This document shows positions 21,851 to 34,863 of a stretch of 64,000 nucleotides of DNA, piece after piece (position 1 is the stretch's first letter; each line of letters starts with the position of its first letter). The DNA comes from Sycon ciliatum. Taxonomy: Eukaryota > Porifera > Calcarea > Leucosolenida > Sycettidae. The stretch is taken from NCBI RefSeq assembly GCF_964019385.1, contig NC_088649.1, positions 5,847,035-5,911,034 of the forward strand, in the 5' to 3' direction. The position numbers and the translations under genes are program-made. The notes beneath the pieces were generated by a model, which saw only the letters and a list, made by a program, of their open reading frames with translations, ran no database searches and was not told the origin of the DNA.

Positions 21851-23689
21851 TAGAGTCCATGCACTATATGATGTCCAGCACCCTATATAGAGTCCATTGG
21901 TCCAAAATCCAGAGTCCAGGAGTCCACTCAGTTTTTATCAGCTTCATCCTACCGCGCAATCCCCTATAAGGAGTACGCTTTTTCTACGAGTCCCCTATTC
22001 ACAGTCCAGAAGTCCAGTTTATCCAGTCACACCGTCCTTTGTGTTGTGCCCGAAAGAGAACAAACACATTTTCAGTTTTGCTTGCCTCGTGGCAGCGCAT
22101 TCCTTTCTTCACTTCAGCCATGGCTGCTAGTTCTGCTGTGCAGTTGCTGACAGTAATCTGTCTCGAGGTAACCAAGGAGGATAAGGAGACGTTCAAAATC
22201 AAATCTGGAAAGCGTCTTGTGATTCTCTGAAGACGTTTCATCAGTGCGCGGGATGAAAGCAGAAATTGCAGAACGAGAAAAGTTCAGCACAGTTCAAATC
22301 TGACGAGTCAGGGACACTCTCTTTCGTTCGACGACGCCACAAGGATCCCCTGTTTGGCTGGCCACTGCTGCCAGTAAGACGTTTGAACGGTTTCATCAGA
22401 GCGAGGGATGAAAGCAGAGAGCGGAGAAAGAGAAAAGTTCAGCACACTTCCAATCTGACGAGTCAGATACACTGACACTCTCTTTCGTTCGTCGCCACAA
22501 GGATACCCCTGTTTGACTGGACAAGAGCTGCCTGTACCACCGTGTCAAAAGGCTGTCCAACTACATGGCAGGACGATGACTGAGGTAAGGAAGCTTTTAC
22601 TGGTTTCGATTGGTCTGCTGTTCTGTCGTTATGCTTGAATTTTTTTCCATTTTCAAGGAGCGTATCGCGTTTGTTTGATGTTGCTTGAATGAATGCCCTA
22701 AAAGTAATCAACCACTTCGTAATAGTCCTCAAGGACTGCAACTGTGCAAGGACTTTGCATCAATCGTATACGATCGTCTAGCTATGATCAATTATTATTT
22801 TATTTCATGAGAAATGTATTTTTATCCCTGTGATAATTATGTGAACTCCACGACACTCTTCCTCTAGTATGATGTCAAATACAATGGGATCCACAAACGC
22901 AGTGCCAGTGTACTAGTAGGAGGAGGAGGATTGCTTGTATGCCAATGACAAGAAAAAGCTTCTCAAGCTAATACTCGTATTCCCTGAAGTAACCGTTTTG
23001 ATGTCAGGAACATGACATTGTGTCAGTGAAACTGCCTCGTGACAACAAATCATTGCATTTCCATCTTGGGGGAAGACTGACTGACGGCAACGCTGTACAG
23101 ATTGTTCAAATCATTTCATTTCAATTTAGTTGCAGTGAAGTGAAACACTGTGTACACTACATGTATGTTGGCGTGCCTGTGCGTCTTGAGTGTGCACAAA
23201 CGATCTTATTCCTCGTATTACTAATAGATTATTGTCCCCACCGTCACCTGTTCACAGGTCTTTGAGTGGATGGATTTTCATTGAGCATCACATTCCTTGA
23301 GAACTTGGTAGTTGTGTGCTCCCATGCATCATTACGGTAATAAGCGTATCCTTGTGCTATCTATTTGTTGCAGGTGTGCTGAAGCTTGGGGAACTGAGTA
23401 CTGCTGAACATTTGCATGGCCATGAGCAATGGTGAAGCTTGCTATTGCACTCTCAGCATGTGCTAGTATTATGCTGACCACTGCACTATGTTACTCTCTT
23501 ACACTACTACGTGTATGTAAACGTGTGTGTACCCGTCCCCGTATGCATTCGTTTCGTATAATTATTTGTTATCCCTCTTGACTTTACGTGTAAATGGGTG
23601 GACGTTTGCATGGCTGTTGGACTTGCGTGTGTATTGTGTCTCTACTCTTTTCTTGGTGTTTTCTTGGCGTTGTATAAGTTTGTGTGTGT

Positions 23690-23752
<63 letters not shown>

Positions 23753-24370
23753 CACACAATAATTTGAAAACAAATAATTAATCCTGGGCTCTCCATTATT
23801 CTCTTTCGATTCTTGTTTTTTTTTCTAGGTATTTTCTTGGCGTTGTGTGTGTGCGTGCACAATAATTCGGCAACACTACTTGATTGAGATATTGTAATTT
23901 GCAGCGTCTTCGAAGAGACCACTTGATTTGAGGATGGTGTTTGTAGGGTTTTTCATGTAATGAAGTGGCTGCAGTGGCGCCTCAATACTTATTTTTTATC
24001 TTGAGAAGTGAATGATGTAAAGGATTAAAGGGAGAGGCCGTTTTCTGGTTAATATTCACTGCTTACAGCAGATCCTATGTCTAATTTCGAACTCGATAGG
24101 GGATGCCTAATTGGCTGGACTATATACAGGGAGTGTTGTCCACATAAAGACTCTTTAAAGTTGATTTCAAAGTTTGGACTCCGTACAGTTGATTTTGGAC
24201 CAATGGACTCTATATAGGGGTGAAGCCAATTGGCTGGACTCTATACAGGGAGTGATGTCCATCTAAACTTTGAGCTCACAGTTGATTCCAAGTCTGGACT
24301 CTGTACAGTGGATTTTGGACCAATGGACTCTATATAGGGGTTGGACATCATATAGGGGCTGGACGCTCTA
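21851..24370. mobile_element. About 2.5-kb element with inverted ends and subterminal tandem repeats
   Basis: The left end (tagagtccatgcactatatg, gatgtccagcaccctatata, gagtccattggtccaaaatc) is mirrored at 24300-24370. The right end is a tandem of two units of about 120 bp (24110-24230, 24231-24345). The interior has a roughly 140 bp tandem duplication (22233-22377, 22386-22520) and a short open frame, MAASSAVQLLTVICLEVTKE (22120-22230), but no transposase is recognised. A non-autonomous DNA transposon is likely; I could not fix a target duplication. Confidence 0.6.
23681..23750. repeat. (TG)n microsatellite
   Basis: Nearly pure TG run inside the 2.5-kb inverted-repeat element. Confidence 0.95.
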
Positions 24371-24852
24371 CTGAATCCAACATATATGTGTACAGTACAT
24401 ACATGTATACAAGCACCGTATATAAAGAGATTAGTTGAAGTGTCCCATTAGAACGGTTTCTATCATTTTAGGGTTTTTCAGTGGAATTGTCAGGGCGATG
24501 ATGACGTCCGATCAGATCGACCATATATCCACGTACTACGTAACGTACCGATTCCAAACTCTTCGAAACTAATCCACCTCTCCCATCGGATGAGGTTGTG
24601 GAATTTCGAGGAGTTTCGAGGAGCTCCATTTTTCTGAAGAGGCCACCTCTTCAGAAAAACGGAACTCCTCGAAAAGTCAAAGAGTGACAATTCGAACGCG
24701 CCCTGAGCCCCTGACTCACGCTGCTATCTTGTGTTCACGAAGTGTTTGTCGCACTGGAAACGCATCGCCTCTGCAATAGCCTACTCTGCAAGTGTAAGTC
24801 TGTATCCCTGGTGATGTTTGTGCCCGCAGAGCACTATTATAAATACAGTAAT
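24371..24852. other. Intergenic, short palindrome only
   Basis: No gene seen. At 24610-24675 two arms (gaggagctccatttttctga and its near complement) form a hairpin of about 50 bp. Confidence 0.5.
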
Positions 24853-24860
24853 AGTTTTAT

Positions 24861-25141
24861 CTAGTTGTGTGCACGGGTAGTCGGGTACCCGTCTACCCGT
24901 GAGGACCTCGGGTAGACGGGTACCGAATAGTACCCGAAAACCCGAAGTCGCAGATGACATCATGTACAATGCACGTGTACAAATAATTCACGCATAGCGC
25001 ATGTCTACCCAGTGCGAAAGGGAAGGGGCCGGTGTGCCTTGTGGTCTTACCATGGAAACATTACCCGATCGGGTACCCGTGCTACCCGTGCAAAACTACC
25101 CGGACCCGATACCCGAAGAAAATGCTACCCGACTCAGCCCT
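24861..25141. mobile_element. hAT-like MITE (281 bp)
   Basis: Flanked by an exact 8-bp duplication AGTTTTAT (24853-24860 and 25142-25149), the target length of hAT elements. Ends CTAGTTGTGTGCACGGGTAG and (inverted) AGGGCTGAGTCGGGTAGCAT are imperfect inverted repeats, followed by many cgggtacccg motifs at both subterminal regions. Confidence 0.75.
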
Positions 25142-25890
25142 AGTTTTATCACCTTTAGAACTTTTGTCACCTTCAAATTTCTTTGGGTATGCCACTGTGT
25201 TTTCTATGTTGAAAGTGCGCCGCTTTACCTTGTAAATATACTCATATCAACTATTCATTCGTTATCTACCTCCACTGAAGAAATCCTTTTAATGAGCGAA
25301 ACAGCTGTCCGGAGGATATGGAACATCTATCCAAGAACGAACTTCCTCGCCATGGTGTGGTGTGGTGAATGTGGGCCAAGAGCACAGTGTGGAGAGGTGG
25401 ACGGGTTAAGATTATTTTCAAATGGCTGAGTTTGTCGCTACTTCTGAATTATTTAGTCGTGTTCTCAGTGGTCAGAGAGTCGTGAACACGGGATGAAGCT
25501 ACAGATTGCACACAGTCATGTCCTGTGCAGCATGCCGTCCATGGTGCACAGACATAATAATATTAAGACATGATAATTATGTGTAACTAAAATTAATTAC
25601 TTTCTTTTCACGCCTCCATTTTTATATACTGTACATGCATGGTCCACCCTGGCATGCTCTGGTCTGGTATGGTGACATCCTGTATGACCATGCAGTGACA
25701 ATCCACGTCTTGAGCTTGTAAGTATTTGGGCTACTTCCAAGTGCGTTCACGGCTAGCTTTGTGCAACCTCCGGCGCCATTACTGGCAGTTCTTTAGTTTC
25801 GATCAAGAGTGCATAAACCCAGGTCACTGGTGTTATGTCACAATGTACTCTTGTTTCAAACAGACCTAGCTAAGCTGTACAGAATCAGAT

Positions 25891-26208
25891 TAATAATAAT
25901 AATAATACTCAATCTGCGGACAGCATGCTGTTTCGTTCTTTTTGAACTCATCAGCGCAGCACAGAGAAAATGAGGCCGAACCTGATAGCAATGGAAATAA
26001 AAATTTCCAATCAGGCCCGAACGTACCTTGCCAGAGTGCTCAAACTGACAAGTCAGTGAGCTCTGCATAACGCAAACAGCAAAGGCACTACCCCACGCAA
26101 GAGTGCTCAACTGCTACAAGAGCAGGAGCGAAATACTCAATCTGCGGACAGCATGCTGTTTCGTTCTTTTTGAACTCATCAGTAATAATAATAATAATAA
26201 TAATAATG
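25891..26208. repeat. 228-bp interspersed repeat with (AAT)n flanks, copy 2 plus a partial third
   Basis: Core 25907-26134 matches copy 1 at 21348-21574. It is followed directly by a second partial unit (26134-26181, first 48 bp) and (AAT)n at 26182-26206, as if a second insertion or template switch occurred at the tail. Confidence 0.75.
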
Positions 26209-26276
26209 TCTTTGCTCATGGAGTCTTGCTCAGTAGAAAAGTCACACATGCATGCATGGTCTCCCTGCCGCAAATA

Positions 26277-26408
26277 CAGTGCTGGCAACTGAAATCCGAC
26301 CCCCTGAGCGGTGGGTTCAGTCTCTGCTTCGTAGTTTTACCATCCCGTGTTGGGTCTTTGCGATGTGAGCGCGCCGCTGAGGGGGTCGGATTTCAGTTGG
26401 CAGCACTG
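26277..26408. mobile_element. TA-flanked MITE with 38-bp TIRs (132 bp)
   Basis: CAGTGCTGGCAACTGAAATC at the left and its near complement GATTTCAGTTGGCAGCACTG at the right, each flanked by TA. Mariner/Tc1-like by target site. Confidence 0.82.
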
Positions 26409-26640
26409 TACATTCCCCCAGTTCAGATTCACAATTGCATGAGTTTTTAAATTTCGGGCATGACTCACCTTCAGGGTAAAAGAAAGAAAAAAAAACTTTT
26501 CCTGTGTAGCCCAGATGGTGGGCCATGCAACGTTTTCAGCAGATCTCGATACCCTGGTTGACTGTTTGTGAAAATGTAATGTAATGTCTGTTACCATGGT
26601 TACTACTGCATGTACAGTAAATGTAATGTAATGTCTGCTA

Positions 26641-26828
26641 CTGTCAACTTCGCTAATAACGACTGCGGATATAACGTCAATTCGCAAATAGCGACAGAAT
26701 TTCCATGCCCAGAGCAAAGTCCCATCCCACTGTAATACATAATAATGAGACTTCGGGTATAACGACACTCGGGAATAAGGACACATTTTTGATGCCCCGC
26801 CGAGTGTCGTTATAAGCCAAGTTGACTG
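26641..26828. mobile_element. Mariner/Tigger-like MITE, copy 1 (188 bp)
   Basis: TA-flanked. Ends CTGTCAACTTCGCTAATAAC and GTTATAAGCCAAGTTGACTG. The copy at 40917 shares over 85 percent of positions by eye. Confidence 0.82.
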
Positions 26829-26839
26829 TACTGCTACAC

Positions 26840-27690
26840 GTGCAGTAAATGTAAGGATGAATGGGATCATTATAAGTATTCACAAACTGCAATGTAGCAA
26901 ATTGAGTTTGTGAATACTTACAAGCGTCCGTAGTAGCCTTGGCAACTACGCGTTGGCATGGAACCCATGCGGGAACCGCTGCTAACCACTACAACCGGCC
27001 TTCAAGGACACATAAAAAATCTGTATGCATGGCCTCCAACATCAACGGAGTAAGTAGTTGGATCAGAGACCTGGTAAGTACCAGGATCTTGGAAACCACT
27101 CTTCAAAATAGACGTGTTGAAATACGGAAAGAACGAAGAGCTGAGTAAACTGACCCAGACTAGCGTCAACAACGTGCAAACTCACAAAGAGTGCCTCCTT
27201 GCATAGCAAATGCGCCGTCAGCTCTATAACTATGGCAGCAAATCTAGCGGGGGGGGGGGGGGGGGGGAGGAGGGGAGGAGGAAGAACCAACTAACAGTAA
27301 GCAGGACTTTGCTGGTGAAATGAGCAGATTTACAAAAGGCAGCAGGCGGCAAAAAAAACCGTGATAAACATGAAGGACTTTGAGTCGGCAAAGATTGCAA
27401 TGCTTCTAAAAAACTCGTCAACGACATGACTAGGCGAAGCAAAGACGGGGCAAGGTCATGTAGCGCAAGAAGCAGCAGAGAACTAGCGAGCATACACAAT
27501 CATATAAAAAGTATGCACGAGTATACACAAGGATAGCCATTAGCATTGGAAAAGCGTACAATACTGGAAACACCCATCAGACGGAAGAGCTTAAAGCAGA
27601 TCTACATTGCTTGGCTTCACCGTATGGATAGGCACACCATTGCATATATACACAAAAACTCCAACACAAACACACATTCACACAGATGCA
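26840..27690. other. Intergenic, hairpin and G-run only
   Basis: A small hairpin (GTATTCACAAACT..AGTTTGTGAATAC, 26873-26918) and a poly-G/poly-A purine stretch at 27249-27290. I see no gene. Confidence 0.5.
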
Positions 27691-27700
27691 TTCACACACT

Positions 27701-27734
<34 letters not shown>

Positions 27735-27756
27735 CACAGACACACACACAGACACA

Positions 27757-27809
<53 letters not shown>
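27685..27809. repeat. (CA)n microsatellite
   Basis: Long CA array with a few AG interruptions. Confidence 0.95.
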
Positions 27810-27810
<1 letters not shown>

Positions 27811-28960
27811 AGTGATGCGATGTGTGTTTTAAAGAGAAACGAGTGCGGCAGCTTTAGTACCAGGTACCACGGAGAACATTCATCATTGCGCTCATGTTGC
27901 GACCGTGCAAATGATAAAAGAGCAGCACTTGAGCAGGAAACTGCCAGTCATTTGTAACGAAATGGCAGTCACATGTGACAGGAAAATCATGACACTGGCT
28001 TGGGCAGAAGGACAATTTGCTATACAAAACATTCAGGATGTGTGGCGAGGCAAAAAAAACATAGAAATGTATTGACATTGTGTATCACTTGCGCAAGTGT
28101 TGTAACCACTTTGAGGCGCAAACACGGTCTTGAGACTAGAGCCGGAATTGACGAAAAGGTGCGTCCCTGTGTCAGAAGCAAACAAATGAGTATCAAAGAG
28201 TGAAGTTCAGTCTATCACAATAATTATACATGATAATATGCTAAGACTATCACGCTGGTGTGTGAAGGTGCCTAAGCTAAATAGGCCCGAGCCATAGCAA
28301 GGTAGACACACTGAAAATGGTCAGGAGCTGCCAAAGGGACATGGCTCCAATTTCAGTAAGGGTGACAATGGTGAAATACCACAGTCGAATTCAAGGCCCT
28401 TGATGAAATACGGTCTCTTAAATCAAGTTTGCGGCCGGCACCAGTTCACATCCCAATGTTTGCAAGTCTAGGCTGCACGGCGCCCGGAGTGGCATTCACT
28501 CACTTCATCGGATTTCATTGAGCAGCACTGTCCTTGTAAAATTTCAAACAAAAGGTTGGTGATATTCAAAACAAGCGGGTAGTGTGAGTTTACTTGATAT
28601 GCCAGGTATGAAGCATAGAAAATCACTTTCATTTTAATGTTAATGTTGCATTCAGTGTATGGTCTTGTGTTTGTTTGTGTGTGTTAGTGTGTGTGTGTGC
28701 AGGCGACTCCTCTGCCGCCGCGTGTGCGGCTCGCCCTCTCATGCTGCAAGGCTCACTGTGAGGCCTGTGGTCGGTGCTGCCGCTCTACTCGTGGATTCCA
28801 AATCCATAGCTGCCGAAGATGGCTCTCTCGTCGTGCCGATTGAACATGGTCCCTGATCTCTCGGCAGCCTGCCGACTTTCTGCCGTCGCGCGTCGTTTCC
28901 ATGTTGTCGGCCCCGCGAGAGGACACGTGACCGTATACCAGGACCAGGTGTGGGGGGGGG
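27810..28960. other. Intergenic, weak coding-like stretch only
   Basis: No complete gene. At 28700-28860 the plus strand is GC-rich and one frame is Cys/Arg-rich, bounded by an AG (28701) and a GT (28948), but it is interrupted by stops and is not called. Confidence 0.4.
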
Positions 28961-28965
28961 GACGT

Positions 28966-29069
28966 GTGTGTGTGTGTGTGCGTGTGTGTGTGCGTGGGTG
29001 TGTGTGTGTGTGCGTGTCTGTGTGCATATGTGTGTATGTGTATGTGTATGTGTGTGTATGTGTGTATGT

Positions 29070-29100
<31 letters not shown>
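28966..29100. repeat. (TG)n microsatellite
   Basis: TG array with GTGTATG variants, directly before a LINE-like tail. Confidence 0.93.
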
Positions 29101-29101
<1 letters not shown>

Positions 29102-29204
29102 CTACATGGCTGCAGACAGATGGAACTCTCTTCCACCTGAATGTCGCCAGGCAGGAATTCTTTGCAACAGTTGTTAGCAGCTTACTTGATCACCTAAGCT
29201 AGGG
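29101..29204 (+). pseudogene. LINE ORF2 C-terminal remnant
   Basis: The plus strand reads [16 protein letters not shown], then in another frame [14 protein letters not shown] and stop. W-N-S-L-P followed by a charged helix is typical of the very end of CR1/L2-like LINE proteins. Only about 35 codons remain. Confidence 0.5.
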
Positions 29205-29456
29205 TACTCTGTAACTTGACAATAAGTCAGTGGTGTCTGCGCTAGTAAAAAATGAATGCTAATACTACAATCCATGGGATTGCGTATGCTTGATCATCTT
29301 TTGTGCATGCCTTGATGCATGACATGTGATGTGATAGTAAAACGCATCGCGCCTGGGTTTCGAATTTTAATCACCACCAGCACCAGCACCAGCACCAGCA
29401 CGGGATGAGTTTGTATGGATGTGTGTACCTGCACTACAAGTAACAAACATTCACCT

Positions 29457-29773
29457 TCAGACACGATCGCACTCCGCTAGTAGGCTGTTCATCTGCTCCA
29501 GCCGTCCCGCATACTGACCGATGGCTCGGATCATCCTGCACAGCGCGATGTAACCTTGTCTCTCCTTGTCCATGATGATGCCAAGCAGCTCACAGTTATG
29601 CTCCCTGTTGCTCTGGTACCGATCTGTGCGTATCAGCTTGTCGATGTTGTGGCCCGTGAGCAAACCTTGCGTCTGCGCTGCTTCACGGATGTCATCCGCG
29701 GGGATGCTCTGCAGCCACACGTGAATGTCTGGCATGAAGGACGGGTGGTTGAACGGATTGTCCAGGAACGCAT
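29457..29773 (-). CDS. Last exon: C-terminal CARD-like module
   Basis: Encodes [60 protein letters not shown] and ends ECDRV then stop. Helix spacing and the pattern of a leading W/L helix, L-L-T turn, N-x-E-LL helix and C-x-x-I-R-x-I helix fit a CARD. It is clearly related to the module in 30468-30175 (shared NPF start, DI..WL, L-T, HN.EL). Function would be homotypic interaction. Confidence 0.75.
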
Positions 29774-30690
29774 CTGTACGTAATAAGAGTCATAGATACA
29801 ATGCTGCTGCATTGGACATCCTTCAATAGGTACATTGCAATCCCAAAGAACATCAAAGAAGAAAGAAGCATTAACAAAATACTGCGGCCAGCGATGATCC
29901 CTGAGGCAGTCACAAAGAGCCAATATGTTCACAACCTGAAATATATAGATGAGCAGTGAAGATGGACAATGGCCACTTAACCCTTTGTGTACGGACTATA
30001 CAACTTTCGATCCCCTGGGATCGAAACTTTTCAAAATTTCAATCGATCGGAACTCAATCATTCCTGGGTTATTTCCAAAATCTAAAATATGTACGTCGAA
30101 GAGAAAATTCTCAGCTGTCCATTAAACACCACCAAAGTTGAACACATTGCAGTAAAAGTATAGCAACAACGTACCTGTGTGGGACAAAATGGAGAGCATT
30201 TCCTTGCTCTTGTCCACATACCCAAGTTCCTCAATGACAACACCGAGATCACGATAAGTCTTTAGGCCACCAGCTCTGAGCAACTCGATGAGCTCCTCAT
30301 TATGATCAGATACTCCATCCAGGGACCGAATTCTCTTTAGTCTCTCTATTGATGTGCTGTCAGTTATGAGATGTTTCTTGACCACCATCCGTCGCAGTAG
30401 ATCTGCGTCAACTTTGTTCAACCATGGTTGAATGTCACACACAAACCTCTCCAGGTCAAACGGATTGCCTGTTGCGAAAGCAGCAAAATACAGAAGGCAC
30501 AGATGACACATGAACACACAACTACACACAACTACATGTCAAGAAACAAAAAAATGAAATTGTACAACACCGATAATACATGGAAAGGAATTTGAGTGGA
30601 CACACCCATTCCAAGAGCGCTGCACATCCGAACAAGTTCCGTTATTTTACGTTTCGGCACTTGGCCATCATTAGGTGATAAGAACAATGG

Positions 30691-30728
<38 letters not shown>

Positions 30729-30746
30729 ACACACACACACGCACAT

Positions 30747-30800
<54 letters not shown>

Positions 30801-31693
30801 TCCCAGAACCGCACATCGGCGCGCTTCAGCGATTGTTTCAATGGACAGCTGGGAGTTTTCTCCTCGACCTACATATCTTAGTTTTTGAATATAACTGAGT
30901 TACGATCGATTGAAATCTTGAAAAGTTTCGATCCCAGGGGATCGAAAGTTGTACAGTCCGTACACAAAGGGTTAATCAACAAGAGTACAAGAGTGTCTAA
31001 GCATACCCAACCCTTACAAACTGGGGGAAAAAATAAAATTAATAGAGAAGGACGGAGAGAAAGAGAAATTGAGAGAGAAAGAAGTATACACATAGAGATA
31101 GTCATGCATGCATAGAAAGATAGATAGACAGACAGAAAGACAAACAGATAGACAGGGAGGGGTAGCCCTTTCCCAAAGATGCCATAATTTTTCGCAACTT
31201 ACGCTTTTCGCAACAATGCCTAAACAAGTGTGAGTTGCTGAAATCGCATCCATATTTTCAGAAAAAGCTCAAAGGTTGCTAACATTGCAACTTAAAATTG
31301 GAGAGTTCTTGTGGAAAACCACTAGAAATGGAGCAGAGATAGCAGAAGTGCAGCGACAGCAAACTCTACACCCTTCTTACTGTGAACCACCACTTTACAC
31401 AGTGCCAGTGACCTGTTGCATGTATCCTATATCAATCATTCCAGTGCACGGAAAAGAGAATGCACATATCGTAACTTCTGCTGATCTACTGTTTCTCTGA
31501 AATGAAACGAGCGAGTATACATTTGTCCGACATACCTTTGGACCCCATGCCAAGGGGCCAAGGTTGCGGAAAAGTTGCAAAGTAGTTCGCGAAAATGAAG
31601 AAAGTTGCGAAAGTTGCAATTTCTTCAAAAACAACGAAAAGTTGAGAAAACGGTGGCGAGCATCTTTGGGAAAGGGCTAGAGAGGGGGAAGGT

Positions 31694-31764
<71 letters not shown>

Positions 31765-34110
31765 GTGAGCGAAAGAGACAGCATTAAAGAATACCAACAG
31801 AAGGCAGGGGGAACAGTTCCCAGGAGTCCTAGGAATAGGGTACTTGTTACAACACAGATAGCTGAACAATGAGGTCAGTGATGAATGATCTTAACCAAAT
31901 CATACAAAACTCACCAGATGACGCCGAACACTGCATGCCAGAACTCACCCCAACATCTATAGACAATACAGCATACAAAACAAACACATACGCACACAGA
32001 AAGCAGATCGACAGACGGACACACATACACACAATACTACTTTTATCCATCTGATATGTCAGGAACAAACACGTGGGCATAAAGCCTTTTCACTCATGGA
32101 TATATAATCCTTCTATTTATAGCATCAGCCACGATGTTGCCCAAACAACAGCCCTTGCAAAACAGTAGTGATGCCCTACGTTACGGGAATACGACGCGAA
32201 GAATTCCTGGAACTCTCTTCGCGGTCCGGTAACGTAAAGGACATACAGGTCAAGCCTCCCGGTTTTCGCGGGAAAATCTCGGAGAAACATCAATACTCCC
32301 GGGGTCCCGGGGATTTCAAGCAAACTCCAGGAAAAGTCGCATTTTTGCCTGACCCAGGTTTTTCCTGAAAGCTCCAGCGACTCGCCTCCAATATCCCGTT
32401 TTTCCAAATAATATTAAAACCAGTATGCACGGTGCATTCTCGCAGTTCGAACTCTGCACAGTACCTTCACATACCTGACAAGCCTAGCCTGCATGATCTG
32501 CACCGACAGGCGCGCTAGGCACCCGCCGACTGATCGAACTGCAATGCAAGGTGGAACTGTGCTGTACGCGGAGTCCAGAATCATGTGCCGTTGAACGTTT
32601 TTTGGGCGGGAAAAGCACTTTTTCACGTGTTTTATGCCATCCAAGCGTTTTGAGAGAATTCCAGGGATTCTGCATGTCTTATCAAGGGATTGGGATGTTT
32701 GTGGTCGGTCGGTTTGAAAGAAAACCTGTTCTGCTCTACGTTCACGGAGAGAAATCACGTTGAATGTGTACTAGGAATTTCCCCGTCCATATTTGGCAGT
32801 TTTCTGCCTGTATTTGAATGATATCCAGCAGATCCATGTGAATTTTCTTCACGTGTGCCTCAATGTAGAGAACGTCATCAGCGTAGAAATCTTGACCCAA
32901 AACACGCGAAGCCGTAGACTCTAACCCAAACACCTGCTTTCCACGTGATTTTTCTACGTTTCTTGTGAAGCAGAACCTCTCTGATACCAAACATGAGCAC
33001 TTTATATTTTAGTGTCCATCAAACCTTCGACTCGGCAAACCTACAAGAAAGCACGGCTCCCTACTCCCTACTCTATACACAGTGTTTCGGGGAACTCACC
33101 CCTCGTCATGTCACGAGTCAGTTGAGCTTGAGTAGGCTGAGTGAGATTGTGCCCGAGGAGCATCACCTGATCACTTATGTATTGCTCTCCTGGCCCGAAC
33201 ATCACCAGGGATACAAAACGTACAGAGACGCTCCGTTTGCAGCACGACAAACACCCCGTGAACAACAGATAGCAGCATGAGTCAGTTTCGCTCCTGGACG
33301 GTGACAACAGACGTCGAGGACCCTCGGGCATTCACAATGCCTGTCACCTCCAAACCAGCTGGGCACAATGGACCGAGTCCCCAGGCTTGTCAATCGTGAT
33401 CTTGATGTTTTTATGCCGAGCAAAGGTCCGATTAAACTCTTGGTAAATATTAAAACACAGGTCGCAAGCCTCTGTCTACGGGAACTAGCATTTTCCTTTA
33501 CAAAGCGAATATTGGCATTCCGAGAAAAAGTAATAAATTTATGAAATAGATATCATATCTTACCGGCCGCATGAGTATGATGAGGAGGTATTTTGCACTG
33601 TGAGTACCGAGGACAGTGTTTCACCGCCCTGTAGACAGTGTTTGCAGCCGGTAGTTCTGGTAGCACATCGTCCACCAGGCTCAGCACCACACTGTCAGGT
33701 AGGTCGCAAATGCCCTGGCGGAACATGTCGGCTGCATCACTCGTGCGATGTTCATTCATGACATCATCCTTGAAGGCTTCCCCCAACTGTCCTCTCTGGT
33801 TCAGCCTCAGCGAGCACTCTACCAGAGGGAAGGCTTGGGTAAGCAAGATACAGTGCTGATAGAGAGCAAAGCAAAGACGAGAGGCTCGACGACGTTCTTC
33901 AATCGTACCTTCAGCACAAGAAAGCAGACATGCAAGTAAAAATATACACCATGCAGTATAAGTTTGTTTAGAAAGTTATGGTCAGTCCATGGCTTGATTA
34001 GCACAGAATTTGGGTATGTATCACAACGTACTACAGTGCATAGACGTATACTAAACACACGCATATGCACACATGTGCATGCATGTATACACACCCAAAC
34101 GCACACCCAC

Positions 34111-34157
<47 letters not shown>

Positions 34158-34777
34158 ACGCACACCACGCACACCACACACACCACACGTACACACAAAC
34201 ACACACACACACACACACACACTTGTACGTGTTGCTCACTGCCAAAACTGGTCATGTGGGTGTCCCCGAGAGAGGGGAGAGAGACTCAAAAGGAATCTTG
34301 GAAAGATGACTCAATTGGCTATTGAACCGCCCAACGGCCGACACCCCCTGAAATCCCCAAACTATGGGTGGACTTGGGAAATGCTCACACTTATGGGCTC
34401 ACCACACGTCAGTAAGTGGGTGAGGAAAGGGTGCAGAAAAAGGATTGACGGCATCAAGGTATCCGTCCTGGGATCCAACTGCAGTTACCCCTGCCCCCAG
34501 TGAAGGTAATACTTGCTACTAGTGTGGGTGGCTGAATCAGAGTGGATCTGATATAATCTTCACTAGCACCATCGATTACACAAGAGTTAATCTAGCCAGA
34601 AGCAATCCATGGTCAGCAGGTATGTATACTTCAAAGAGAAAGTACATGTACCCTGAAACCAACAAAGGTGGTAGGTACAACATTACACCGTCAAGCAGCC
34701 GAGCCTGTTGGCAACAGATCCAACACTATCTGGCATAAATGTACCCACCAACAGAACTAGCTGGCACACACACACAT

Positions 34778-34863
<86 letters not shown>

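Larger units (their letters stand above)
29981..30971. mobile_element. TTAA-flanked inverted-repeat unit (991 bp) enclosing a host coding exon
   Basis: Left end CCCTTTGTGTACGGACTATA after TTAA (29977-29980); right end is its near complement, followed by TTAA (30972-30975). The inverted repeats run about 150 bp each (29981-30128, 30832-30971) and contain the palindrome TTTCGATCCCCTGGGATCGA. TTAA plus CCCTTTG ends are characteristic of piggyBac-type elements. Between the repeats lie the complete 294-nt CARD-like exon (30175-30468), its splice sites and a (CA)n array. No transposase sequence is seen. Either a non-autonomous element picked up the exon, or the exon evolved inside a resident element. 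Confidence 0.8.

Noticed and set aside
23584-23922. Long His/Thr- and Cys/Val-rich open frames over CA/TG arrays (also near 27700, 28800, 30650, 34050, 34800, 54450, 62450)
   Set aside because: Dinucleotide repeats have no stops in most frames; there is no start, splice or homology support.
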